DNA of 64,000 nucleotides, from contig OZ014531.1 of assembly GCA_963966105.1 (NCBI GenBank), positions 59,527,690-59,591,689 of the forward strand, read 5' to 3'. The notes under the pieces are model-generated. The model did no database searches, was not told where the DNA came from, and saw only the letters and a program-made list of their open reading frames with translations. The DNA is from Volucella zonaria. Lineage: Eukaryota > Arthropoda > Insecta > Diptera > Syrphidae. The position numbers and the translations under genes were made by a program. Below, in pieces: positions 11,850 through 22,660 of the stretch (position 1 is its first letter; every line of letters starts with the position of its first letter).

Positions 11850-12170
11850 TACTTAGATTACCACACGTTTGTATCTGCACAGGCGTAGATCTTCTTTATC
11901 TCCCATACCACCTTCCATATTCAATATGAACCTAGTGATCCGCTGTGTTATGCACAGGTGTTTAGCAAAGGCATAGAGACCCAACATGGCACCAGTAAGC
12001 GGTTTACAGTCTTTCGTATAGAAGGACACTAGCTCTAAGCTGTTGGAAACTGCGGGAAGCATTCGTCTGGTCTGTCGGCATTCTGGGAGGCCATGCAATT
12101 ATAATCACCCAAAGTCCAATTGTTAATGGAAGTTCGAGGAAACAGGCGATTCTAAGGCTGGTCCGGTCCT
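11850..12170 (-). mobile_element. LINE 3' fragment (RNase H type)
   Basis: The text at about 11989-12110 (caccagtaagcggtttacag, then ggtctgtcggcattctggga) aligns with about 12383-12500 of the next element (caccagtaagcagtccgcag, ggtctgccggcaacgtggag). It is a second, partial copy of the 3' end of the same LINE type, lying in tandem beside it. Confidence 0.55.
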
Positions 12171-12229
12171 GAGACACTCTTTTCTTATTTTATTAATTTT
12201 TTTTTTGTTTTTCCTGCTGGAACAGGGCA

Positions 12230-13540
12230 CTCAGACTGTGCCTTCAGTACCAACACTCATCACGTCAACGCCGAATACCTGCAGCTTGGTGTGAATGTAA
12301 ACCGGACATTCACAGAGGTTTCCGCGGTTTCGCCATCACTTTCAAGTGATGATACACAAAAGTGTAGTGCCCCTTCACAACACCAGTAAGCAGTCCGCAG
12401 TCTTTCTTACTGACAGGCAATAGGAAGTCCCCTGACTTCTAAGAGATGCCGGGGAGCATTTCTTTGGTCTGCCGGCAACGTGGAGATTCATGCCATCTGC
12501 AGTTATGCTCGTATGAAACCTAATTGCCGATGAAAGCCATAACCGAGGACGCAGGCAGACCTAACGTATGTTCGGGTCCTGAAAAACTCTCCTCTGAGCC
12601 TTGTCTAGCAAGTTCATCGGCGATTTCCTTTCCCGCGATCCTATCATGACTTGGGACCCAGACAAGACTCAGTGAATCTAGCCTTCCAACTGCGTTCAGT
12701 GATGTTCTTGCAATCTCGAACCAGCTTGGAAGTCCAAAGAGGGTTCAGTAAGACTCTAAGCGCAGCTTGGCTGTCACTAGAGATGCAAATACTTCGCCTA
12801 CACCGATCCTACCCAATAGAATTCGTTGCCATCAGGATTGTGTATATCTCCGCTCTGAAGACAGAAGCAAGTTTTTCTAATCGGGAGTGAAATCTAACGC
12901 TGTCGTCCTCCTGAAAAACACCAGCGCCATAACCTAGATCGGTATTGAAGCCAACCGTGAAGACCCGACTACATTCCTATCCTCACTCAGATTCTGGCCG
13001 GAACTATTCCAGTCGATTTCGTATTTTTTCTGCAGAAGGGGTTCTGTTGTTATTGCATCAGACGGCATGTCCATAAGACTAGAGTTAAAAGACAGCCAAC
13101 GTGCAAGGTCATCAAAGGTCCAATGAGTGTACCCATCTTTTCAACTTTTTGGCATAAAACCTTCTTCTATAGTATGACAGTAGCGAGCAAGATGTGAAAA
13201 TCATTTGGCCTGGTCTGTACCTATGTGTAGCATAATGGGATGTATGCCATGCCGGTACTAAGAGGCTTAAGGCCATCAAACGAAGCATCAGTCTGCTTTC
13301 ACTACAACCCATCGTAGATACCAGCTATGGCGTATTGTGTTGTCCAGCACACTTTCAGCTTCAATGTGGGAGCTGGTTGTGAGCGGCTCTGGTCAGGTCA
13401 CCTGAGAAAAGTCTCTGCCTTCCTCTCAGTTTAGGTGTGATCACATCTTTCGAGTGTTTCCAGTCTGGCTGACGCTTTGAAGACTTTGACCTATCTGTTG
13501 TTATACCGAGTGGTTTGATCTTGTTACAAAAGTTGGTATA
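12230..13540 (-). mobile_element. LINE relic with RNase H domain (R1/I-like)
   Basis: The minus strand at about 12950-12700 gives an RNase H segment in order: GYGAGVFQEDD, LASVFRAEIYTI, then ICISSDSQAALRVLLNPL, the family's second half with the conserved SDSQAA. The part nearer 13100-13500 carries degraded linker sequence, including a tgtttccagtctggctg word also found at about 31651 and 63340 in two more copies of the same LINE. There are many stops. R1/I-like is my reading of the RNase H arrangement, not a proven clade. Confidence 0.65.
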
Positions 13541-13719
13541 TGAGGCATTCTTTGAAATCATGTAACCGCTGCAAATTTGCGCTCCACAATGGAACGGGCG
13601 ATCGGTACGAATTTTTGTTGGCGCACTACGTCAGCTCAAAATATTATCAGTTTGTGGCATTTTTAGCGATAGATGGCATTAAATCAGAAATTGCGAAACC
13701 TTGGATGGAAAGTTTGATG

Positions 13720-13880
13720 CACCGACCTCATAATCCGGGCATGGCACCCTCTGACTATCACTTGTTTCGGTCTCTGCAGAACTCTTTCAATGGGATTAGG
13801 GTGGTTTCTGGTTTCAACCAAATGGCGAAACATTGCCAATAATAAAATATCAACAAGTATGTTATTTGGTTTGAACAAAT
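13720..13880 (+). mobile_element. Mariner C-terminal fragment
   Basis: The plus strand reads PGMAPSDYHLFRSLQNSFN, which matches the third catalytic Asp block (PDLAPSDYHLFRSMQN) of the two TTGGGTC-type mariners in this window. Only this short piece survives. Sequence from 13541 to 13720 is not recognisable, although a frame is open through it. Confidence 0.65.
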
Positions 13881-13889
13881 TAATTTGTA

Positions 13890-14553
13890 CGCTCTAAGAG
13901 GACCTGTTGAATCTTACTTGGAAAAGAAAACGAAGCTTTCCCTCCAACCATTACTTAATGCGACACTATTCAGGTTCTGAACAGCTCTGGAACAGTAGCA
14001 GAAAAAGTGGAGGGAATCCTCCCGTGTGCCTATGTTCCAACAGTCTCTGCAGGGGTCGCCGTCAGTAAAATGCAGTTTTATACGTGCTCCCCTAGAAGAT
14101 TATGGCCTGTGAGCAAACCCACAAGGGTAGATAGTTCAGCTCTGCTTTTGTTTAGAGGAGGTCTCGGAGGTTGGAAGGTTTTTCCACCTTTCATTGGCTT
14201 TTAACATATTTGTATCGTTTGCTCCACTTGTATTCTCAGAGCGCAGAGCGGAGGTTTGATATTATTACTTTGATTTGCCAGTTTCTTTTTTAGGAAGGAT
14301 CCTTTTCGTGATAGCTCGCCTGCATGCTCATTGCCTCCCGCTCCTTTGTAGCTAGGGACCAAGCCGTGCTGTCAATAAATATGGTACTATCCAAGTGGGA
14401 TACTGCCTTTATTGCCGCAGGTTTGTCTGCTTCCGCTACACCCAACTGCTGTACTCCCGCAGGCGCCGTGGGCCAATTGATCGGAAAAGATCCCAGCGCC
14501 GGTTCCTATCTCCATCTTTGATCCATCGTTATAGCTGGATATCGAGTCTTCTA
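13890..14553 (-). mobile_element. LINE 3' part: RNase H and tail, split by DD41D element
   Basis: The minus strand just right of 14400-14550 reads EDSISSYNDGSKMEIGTGAG, then IFSDQLAHGA, the start of an RNase H domain with its DGSK motif. Further 3' (14170-13950) is a degraded cysteine-rich tail of the kind that ends such LINEs. The upstream half of the same element resumes at 15689. Across the inserted DD41D element the frame rejoins once one TA is removed (QIEVEDSISSYNDGSKM), showing one original LINE. Confidence 0.72.
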
Positions 14554-15688
14554 AAGGGTTTTCCAATAGGGACTTGACAACTTTGAATTTAATTTGTGAA
14601 CGCACTCTTTCACTAATCATCAAACTGTCACTGTCAATTTATTCAGTAAACTCAACATTTTCATCATGGTAAAGTACACTAACGAGCAACGTCTGCAAAT
14701 TATAAAAATTTTCTACAGATATTCGGAGTCGGTGACTGCAACTTTAAGAGCGTTAACTCCAATTTTCGGTTGTAATTCTCGCCCTAGTAGACTGGCAATA
14801 ACAAGTTTAGTGCAACAATTTGAGTCTACATATTCGTTGTGTGATGTTGCCGTGTCAGTGAGACAACGGGTGGGTCGAAAATATCGCTGCCGTTCAGACG
14901 TCCGTAGCAAACGATTAAAATCAGTCAATTCCACAGCGTTTTCAAGAATTGGGCATCGCTCAGACCACATTATGGCGTATTTTGCGTAAGGATCTTGGTT
15001 TACACCCATACAAGATCAAGCTGACTCAAGAATTGAAGCCGATGGACCATTTGAAGCGACGTACGTTCTCCGATTGGGTTTGGTGCGGTTTGCATGCCGG
15101 CGGCGTTATTGGGCCATATTTTTTCATCGACGATAACGATCGTCACGTTACTGCGAATGGTCAGCGTTATCGCGCCATGATCACCGATTATTTTTGGCCC
15201 GAATTGGAAGATATGGACCTGGACGACATGTGGTTTCAACAGAATGGTGCCACAAGTCACACAGCATACGCTACAATCGACTTATTGAAGCGTAAGTATG
15301 GTGAGCGCGTTATCTCAAGACATGGGCCAGTCGATTGGCCGCCTCGTTCGTGCGATTTAACGCTGCTTGACTATTTTCTGTGGGGCTACGTTAAGTCATT
15401 GGTTTATGCCAACACGCCGACGACGTTGGAAGAACTCAGAGCCAACATTGAACGCGAAATAGCTGCCGTTTCGCACGAAATGTATGGCCGAGTATGGAGT
15501 CGTTGAAAATTGGGTTCAACGAATCGACCGCTGCAAATGTGCCCGCGGTGGCCATATGAACGAAGTCGAGTTCCATTCATAAATGTTTTGATTGTACTTC
15601 AAGGCAATAATAAAGTTTTTGAAATATCTCAAATGGTTTGCCTTTTATTTAAAAAAAAAAGTTGTCAAGTCGTTATTGGAAAACCAGA
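14554..15688 (+). mobile_element. DD41D element inserted in a LINE, TA-flanked
   Basis: This 1,135 bp element has ends AAGGGTTTTCCAATAGGGAC at 14554 and, in reverse complement, TCTGGTTTTCCAATAACGAC ending at 15688; the two repeats match over most of about 28 bp. TA is outside both ends (14552-14553 and 15689-15690). The host is the RNase H region of a minus-strand LINE. The terminal sequence differs clearly from the AGGGTGCTTTTTTAGAGG type at 38126 and 18686, so two DD41D subfamilies coexist here. Confidence 0.85.
14666..15582 (+). pseudogene. DD41D transposase with lost catalytic residues
   Basis: ATG at 14666 starts MVKYTNEQRLQIIKIFYRYS, an HTH domain. The frame shifts near 14900-14950 and resumes as IGIAQTTLWRILRKDLGLH-type sequence and YKIKLTQELKPMDH. 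The segment with the first catalytic Asp (normally FSDEAHF) is deleted: RTFSDWV is followed directly by WCGLHAGGVIGPYFF. The second Asp is replaced by Asn in WFQQNGATSHTA. The third Asp survives in PPRSCDLTLLDYFLWG, with 41 residues between the Asn and that Asp. A last frameshift near 15500 precedes ENWVQRIDRC and TAA at 15580-15582. Catalytically dead on two counts. Confidence 0.85.
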
Positions 15689-16760
15689 TACTTCTATTTG
15701 GTGCCTGTCCCATTTCTCTCTGCTTAGGAAAATGCAGGCGAACTGTGTTTCAAAATCCCGACGAGGTATTAAATAGTCCGTATTGGAGCATAAACCCAGT
15801 TCACTTGTTAGGATCGAGGCGTGCCCTTTCAGGCTTGGTTTCCACCCATTAAGCTGACTTAGTCTTAAAGCGCTTTTCGCTGCAGATTCTTGCATGTGTA
15901 GATCTAGGTGCAGTAAGCCAAGTATATTTTCCAGTCCTGCTGTTGTCATGGCATGAGTCGTGCCTATACATGCAATCCACTTGTACTACTCTTCGGTAGT
16001 CGGAGGGTTGTCCCATCTAAGGAAGGAAGGTTAAATTGTGGCATTATCCTTTTATGTGTGAATAGAACAAGCTCTGTTCCCAGCCCACAGAGCTTAGAAC
16101 AGTCTCCAAGGATTCTAAGACCATGGTGCAGAATTTCACTGATGGTGGGGAGGAACTTGCCAGTGGTCGTAAGAACCACGTCATCCACGTACGCATTGAT
16201 TTTTATTCATTTCTTAAATCACTAGTGCCCACAGAAGAGGTGATATCGCTCCTCCTTGAGAGGTGTTCCTTGTTACCTAGTCTGTTACGGAACATACAGG
16301 TTGTCAGGTTAGTTAATGCAGGATGAGCTCCAGCATTTCCCAAGCTTCTGCTTATAGCGAAAATGTTGACATTATTGAAAGTTCGTTCCTAAAATATCAA
16401 GAAAGACTGCTAATATGTACTCTTCGTCGTAAGAACTTTTTTTAATCGTGCTGACAACTTCATGTAGGGCCATTTCCGTGCCTTGCCTTTTGTATGATGG
16501 TAGGCATATGGCCCTGAGGTCTTTTGGATGGGTATGGCCGGGCTTACCTGCCTTGGAAAGAAAAACTACCTTTAGTTAGTTACTGCTGAATAGTCTTTTT
16601 AGGAACTGTATTATAGCCCGCTTCGTTTTTTGAAGCATGATTGGTATGATTTCGTCCAGTTCAGAGCATTTGTAAGTGGAGAATGAGTCTATAATCCAGC
16701 TTATTGCCTTTTCTTCTAGTAACCTCTGGGATTTCATATTGGCTTGTCGAATATAATGAA
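15689..16760 (-). mobile_element. LINE 5' part: reverse transcriptase
   Basis: Minus-strand fragments in 5' to 3' order: RLLEEKAISWIIDSFSTYKC and KVVFLSKAGKPGHTHPKDLR (RT fingers, about 16740-16500), then AYVDDVVLTTTGKFLP with an intact YVDD catalytic box at 16180-16191, then LGLGTELVLFTHKR, and at 15949-15665 ENILGLLHLDLHMQESAAKS, the conserved segment before RNase H. Stops and deletions lie between the pieces (for example the PQGG block is degraded). It continues into 13890-14553 beyond the DD41D insert. Clade is R1/Jockey-like by resemblance. Confidence 0.75.
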
Positions 16761-18685
16761 TCTGAACTGATATTATTTTTACTCATAAGTATATCAGTTC
16801 AAGGCAAAAGTCTATTGTAGATTACCATACTACAAAACAATACACAACTCTACTGATTCCATCTGAAATCCTGGAACTTCGGTCTGACGTTTCTGGCTAT
16901 TTTAATTTAAACAAATCTGATCGGCACTATCAATCTCAGGTGTGCTAACGCAAGCGACTTGATGATTCTTCAATCGATAAGACACAAATAAACACCAGCA
17001 CTGTCTTCCACCAACTGTTAGATGAATATCTTCCCAACTTCTATTGGGTAGTCGTTGTACTCGCATTGTATAAACACAAACTGATCTCAGATATCGTTTC
17101 ATTTATTTTCCACAAACCTGAAGCAATCAAATCAGCAATTACCTGAAATAAAATTAAAAATCGACTCTGCAAAACACAAGTTAAGGGGCGCAAAACACCG
17201 CACTGACTCAGAATTGCTATTTTTAAGCGATACGAAAAGCGATAAATTACAATGAGTGTTATCGAAAGAAGTTGAAAACATTATCGAAATTCAAATTGAT
17301 TGCTATAGTTACTTGTTATTTTTTCTGCCGACAGTTATCTTGGACAATCATACAAACATTGTCAATTTTAGAGATTAATTTTGCAATTAATTTTTTGATT
17401 TTTTTTTTAAATAGAAAATCTTTTATGATAGATACTTGGTGTGACATGTGGTTTATGTGGGAATGAGTTGTTTACCGAATCAGGTGTTCAAATATTTACT
17501 AAATAGGTCACCATCTAGGACAGAGTTAAATGGACTTTTCTAGTATGATCTCAGTTAATTAGACTTTCAAAGTGATCTGGATTGGAAATCTCAAACAGGC
17601 TGACACGACATAAACTCCCATGACTAAAATATTGACCACATGGAGTGCATTCAAAATAACAGCACCATACTCGAGAGAACTATGAATACACTCGTTAAAT
17701 TCAAATTTAAAGAACAGGTTCTGCCGTTGGACAGAAAACCGTGGGCGACAAAATAAGCAGTGCACATACGAGTCTCAATTTAGAATATAATTTCGCTTGG
17801 AGTGGACCGCTTCAAAGACGACTTAGCTACCGTTCACAAAGACGAATTTTTAGCTCAAATTTTAAGCAAAAAAGCTGGACATCTTGCACGAGACACAGAC
17901 GATCCATGGTCCATTGATAATGACGAATTCTCGCCACCAACATTCACCTCCATTCCCGAACAGGCTGATTTTTGTGCACCACCGAGCCACTGTAAGACGT
18001 GAGGTCGAAATACCAGTAAAAAAAATATACACTACTATTGTTATAGACACCTAAAATAGCTAAAGACCGCAGTACATAGGATAATCGAATAATTGTCGTC
18101 CGAAAGCATATAATAAAGTGATCCAATCCTACATTGAAACCGCAGAGGAATCCTCTCATTGCATCGTGCCTCCATATCCTGTCAAAAACTGCGTTGGATA
18201 GAAGTCTGATGGAGATCCAACTACACATTCCAATTCCCTAGTAAAAACCTTTTATAAATTAACCGCACAACGATTTCTCGGCCAAGTAACACAAACAAGG
18301 AAGATAATAGCACGAAGGTTCATTTATATTCCAATTTTCTTTCGGGAGTAGATCTATTCATTGGCGCTCCCAAAGTCTCAAGAATAGAGGTATACAATTT
18401 TAAAACAAAACACACAAAAATAACATAGCGGCACTGGCCATGGCTTCTGGTGTAACCAGTTTTAGGAGAACTTTCTTATTACACTGTATAAAGGCAAAGG
18501 CGACACGAGAAAGTGTAACAACCGATCAATAAAGAAACAAAGATAATATCGCAAACAATGAAAATGTACGGACGAATTGAGATTAAGGACGTTCAACAAG
18601 CACTAAAAATGGTTAAGCTTCAGGCGGCCTTAAACGAAATAATTTGGACTGCGGCTCAGACAAAATGACACTCACAGAAGAACTA
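16761..18685. other. AT-rich region, one unrecognised ORF
   Basis: No element motif was found. A plus ORF at 17802-18002 (starting DRFKDDLATVHKDEF) is acidic, with balanced composition, but matches no family I know; it ends at TGA and may be chance or a retroelement gag relic. Near 18485 there is a TATA-like box, actgtataaaggcaa, whose surroundings resemble about 24610. Confidence 0.4.
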
Positions 18686-19759
18686 AAGTGTGTTTTGTTG
18701 GAGGTATATAACTTTGAAATGAAAGAATACATATGAAAATCATGATAAAGGCCATAGTATTGGCTGTCTCGAATAAAGCGCAATCAGGAACTCCAATTAA
18801 CAACTACTTTACGAGCAACTGAGGCCGTATATAAGCAATAACACGGCCAGTAGTGGCTTCCAAGTCGTCTCTAGTTTATCGGCGTAAACTAGCGACTTCA
18901 CATATATCCACATATTCCAAATAATCTTGAAAGCCGATTCCCGTAATAGACCGGGAAAATACTCGTATATGGGTATCGAATAATTTCTTCAATAAATAGA
19001 TTGTGGCATGCACTGTATGGCATATTGCGCCGTCTTGTTGAAGCTACTTCTTCTATATTATAGCACTATTCTTTCACTTGATTGTAACGTTCTAGCCGTC
19101 ATCATTTTTGAAGAAATAGGGACCAATGAGTCCACCAGCTCATGTGGGAGTCACGGTGTGTCAATAATGGTTTGGATTTTTGTCTCTCCAAATGCAGCAA
19201 TTTTACTTGTTGATATATACTTCCATTCGACTGAAAATGACCCTCATCGCTGAACAAACTTTTGTGGTGAAAAAGGACATAAAAGGCAAACGTAGGACGC
19301 ACACGCGGGCCAATCGGATTCAATTCTTGCACGAGCTAGATCTTGTAAGCTTGGAAAGCATCATCTTTCAGCAAAACCTCCCATAAGATGGACACAGCTT
19401 TAATGGCTCTGGCAAGATGGCGAATCGATTCATTCACCTCCTCCTCAATACTACGCTCTATAGCAGCAACACCTTCTTCGGTCCGCACTGTACGATGTCA
19501 AGGCGGATGCGTATTACCAATTAAAATAGGCGTGATGATCGGTGGTTATTCGAATAACTTGTTCGGATTTCGACAGTAGAATGGGTGTAAATTTTGGAAA
19601 ATGGACCACGATTTTCGAAATTATTTTTCTCAATTTGCCAGTGTTGTGCTCGCGCAGATTATTTCATTGAACATTGCAGCCAAGACTTGAGTACAAATCA
19701 GCTGTCAAATTGACTGTCGCTAAAGTGTTGCAAATTTAAAAACCAAACCTCTGTTCTTT
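18686..19759 (-). mobile_element. DD41D element, full length but decayed
   Basis: TA at 18684-18685 is followed by AAGTGTGTTTTGTTGGAGGT, a decayed form of the AAGGGTGCTTTTTTAGAGG end seen at 38126. The other end (cctctgttctttt then TA at 19760-19761) is the degraded inverted repeat. On the minus strand: a 5' leader like that at 38145-38217 (gcaacac, tgtcaatttgacag), an N-terminal ENRG-type motif at about 19600, FSDEGHFQSNG (first Asp, about 19250), IGPYFFKNDDG, QQDGAICHT (second Asp, about 19030), then TTGRVIAYIRPQLL near the C-terminus at about 18820. At least six frameshifts or stops. Confidence 0.78.
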
Positions 19760-19989
19760 TACCATTTTTGTGATCACTTGTCATCGACGACTTATAAATC
19801 GAACTAGAAAATGTAGGGTGCAAGCTGACTTGGCTGGGCCATCTTCGTGAAATGTGAACATCCAAACGTAATTTGCAAAATCCCTTTAAACCATACAATT
19901 ATAGAGCCTAGATAGCTCTATATCTAGTAGTTCTAGATAAAAGACTAAATTGGAACTATATATGTAAATAACAAAATTACCAAAGTCAT

Positions 19990-20540
19990 ATGGGCTAGTA
20001 GACGTATGTTTGGTAAGACCTGTGGGATAACCTTAAATGACACGCATTGGATCTACACAATGATGGTCAGATCGCTCATTACCCACTTGCAAGTAATCTA
20101 GTGGAGTAAGCGGAATAAGCCTCCATATCAAAGCTGCAACGCCATCAGAGAACCGCATGTGTAGGCATCTCCGGTCCTATGCGAAGCTGACCCCACATCT
20201 TCCACTGAACAGTTCATTGGCCTTACTCCACTTCACATACATACATGTCTGTATATGTTCATAAAGGGATTGCCAATATAAATAATATTAAAATCAGGAG
20301 AGAACAATCGGACTTTGTCAACTTCATTTCAGAGATTCCAGAATTCGACAACAACTTTATGGTTTGACAGGAGGTTCAATATAGTGATCCATGAGTTTTC
20401 CAACGCCCAAGACCAAACCGTAAAGGTAATGAGAAGGTGCAGGTCTTCATAGCCCAACTATGAAGGTATCGAGACCAATGGTAAGAAGTTTCAGCGTGTT
20501 TCAAGCAGAGCTTCATGCTTTCATAATATATCTTCGACCG
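19990..20540 (+). mobile_element. R1-like LINE, RT end and RNase H start (5' half)
   Basis: Plus-strand frames read WASRRMFGKTCGITLND and IYTMMVRSLITHLQV, the RT C-terminal segment of RNase H-bearing LINEs, then LTPLHIHT at about 20220, then the RNase H start at 20470-20535 (VRSFSVFQAELHAFIIYL). The RNase H sequence breaks off at about 20540 and seems to resume at about 21340, with a different LINE between. Confidence 0.6.
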
Positions 20541-20544
20541 ACAG

Positions 20545-21335
20545 ACATACTTTCTTTCCTCCAATCTTTCTCTCCCACTTTCCTTCCTATTTCATTTATC
20601 CCTCACACAAGGGTAATTTCCCCAAGTTTGAAAGACCTCTTTTATATCCCCGGTCCACAAAAAGGGATCAAAGAATGAAGTAACTAACTACCGTCTCATT
20701 GTTAAGCTGTCTCACATAACTAAAATGTTCGAAAGTTTCTTATACTTATGAAGTGCTTAGCTTTCAGTGTAAATCATTTATATCACCCAGTCAGCATGGA
20801 TTTCTGAAAAGTAGATCGACTATTACAAACTTAGTTGAATTCGTATCCTTTGAATTTTCAGTCCTGAAAAATTCCAATCACGCCGATAGCTGTACAAAAA
20901 AAAAGATGTTAAAGCTACAAAGTTTGCCAAGGCCTTCGAAATCTCATCAATTGATCCTTTTCAAATTGTCTTCCCTCGGTTATTACGCCATATTATTAAA
21001 ATGGATATCTACTGATCAGGAGAACCGTTATTACAGCGTAGACCTTAATGCCTCCAAATGTCAATCTAAGAATCCTCGAAAAACGCAGAGACGAAGCTGG
21101 CATTCTCTTCCTTCATCGACTGCAATTTCCTATTTCCTTCAACACCATCCCTCGTAATTTATGATGTCCTCGTCTCTTCTATATTCCAACCCATCGCACC
21201 TCTTATGGTTCCATCCTCCCCATTTTTGATTTTAACCTTAGCACTTATTGTCTCAAACTTGATCTCCTCCACCATTTCCTCAGTTCATCCCCTTAATTCT
21301 TGTTAGGCTCAAAGTCCTAGTTTTTAAGACAAAAA
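20545..21335 (+). mobile_element. Jockey/CR1-like LINE fragment, nested
   Basis: The plus strand at about 20760-20870 reads SPSQHGFLKSRSTITNLVEF, a conserved RT block of Jockey-type LINEs. It is followed by LFKLSSLGYYAILLKWI, and about 21180-21310 resembles a Jockey-like C-terminus (FYIPTHRTSYGS). The RT core with the catalytic Asp pair is not recognisable. It appears to sit inside the RNase H domain of the neighbouring LINE. Confidence 0.62.
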
Positions 21336-21900
21336 TTCAAATTCAAGAATGTGCCAGCAACATCCTTGAGACAGGAACGAATGGCGCGCCCATCCATATG
21401 CTCACAGACAGTCAAGCAGCACTGAAGGCCTTAAGCTCAAACTACAGGCTCTGTAAAAAAGAAACAAAGTAAGCCTTTGGTACCACAGCACAAGGGTTTT
21501 GAAGGATATGAAAAAAAAAATAACGTTTCAGTTGATCCCTTCAATGACGCAGAGAATTTATGTGGCATCCCGTACTCAGGAATAAATTCAAGGAACCAAA
21601 GTTGTCTCCGATAGGCTAAAAGAGCTCTAAGACACTTTCAAAATAAATCTAAATTATCTCCTCCAAAACGGATGGTATCAGAAGACTGTACAGCTTGCTA
21701 ATGGGACACTGCCAGCTTCGATATCACCTACACAAACTCAGTATTAGACAGGAAATTGATCGTCGCCCCTGTATGAAAGATGAAGACACACATTCTGGGT
21801 GAATGCGTGGCTCCTATGTGTCACAATGGGACATTATTTCAGAGAAACCTAAGTGAACTCTAAGTGATTCCCAAGTTTATACAATTTGAGGTAATTTGGA
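21336..21900 (+). mobile_element. R1-like LINE, RNase H continuation (3' half)
   Basis: The plus strand reads ECASNILETGTNGAPIHMLT, then LTDSQAALKALSSNYR (RNase H core with conserved DSQAAL), then LLQNGWYQKTVQLANG and a degraded C-terminal zinc-finger-like tail at about 21770-21850. It fits directly after AELHAFIIY at 20530 in the family order. Confidence 0.6.
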
Positions 21901-21979
21901 ATCTTGAAATCGCTTTGTAGCACAATAGATACTTTAAGTCGCAGTGCCCATCACAATTATCAGGTCAGTATCCCTATTG

Positions 21980-22660
21980 ACAAACGAGAAAGTCGGTGGT
22001 TCCATGAGTAATATGACACCTTCGCCAATCGCTGGAATTATAATCAGTCCGGTAACTTAGCTAGCTCCGGTCTTATTTTTGAAAACAAAAATTATGACCG
22101 ATGATGCCACCATAATGCCACATATTAGACCAGAGAGTGGTGTACTAAAAGGTTGCAATTAAGACTCATGAGCTTCTTTCAGACTTTCCTCACTCCAGAC
22201 ACTGCAATTTTGCTTCTTCAAAAACCTAATGAGCTAAAAGTGAATCCCATCAGTAATAACGATTTTCCATGGTCGAGAGCCTAATTCATGGAGGCTCCCG
22301 TCGCAAGCCATGGTCTCGTGACATTACTCGTAGTTCCTGTACTACAAAGTTGGATCGTGTAGGCCAAGATCTTTCCGCAATATTTTCCACATAGTGTACG
22401 GACAAAAGCCACACTATTGAGATTTACGTTAAATTGACAATTCCAGATCTTCTGGCATACTTCACTCATAGTGGCTACAGTTTCTTCCCTACGTACATTA
22501 CGTCAAAGCGTTGGTGGTTTTGCGTCATGCAGAGTGTATGGCCTACGAAACTTATCCAGAATGGCGAACTCAGTTCGTCGATTATGAGGACCAACAAATT
22601 CACCCACCTAATCTGAAGTACGCTTCAAGAATTGAAGAGCGATTTTTAAAATCGGTGTAA
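21980..22660 (-). mobile_element. DD41D relic
   Basis: The minus strand at about 22470-22330 reads FVRTLCGKYCGKILAYTIQL, a degraded WRILRKDLGLHAYKIQL block. At about 22230-22050 it has SVWSEESLKEAHES, then LICGIMVASSVIIFVFKNK, the degraded block between the first and second catalytic Asp. Neither catalytic Asp is clearly preserved and no terminal repeats were found. Confidence 0.62.

Noticed and set aside
17802..18002. Gag-like or host ORF
   Set aside because: It has acidic composition but no zinc knuckle, protease or other motif, so it is kept only as a note in the region entry.
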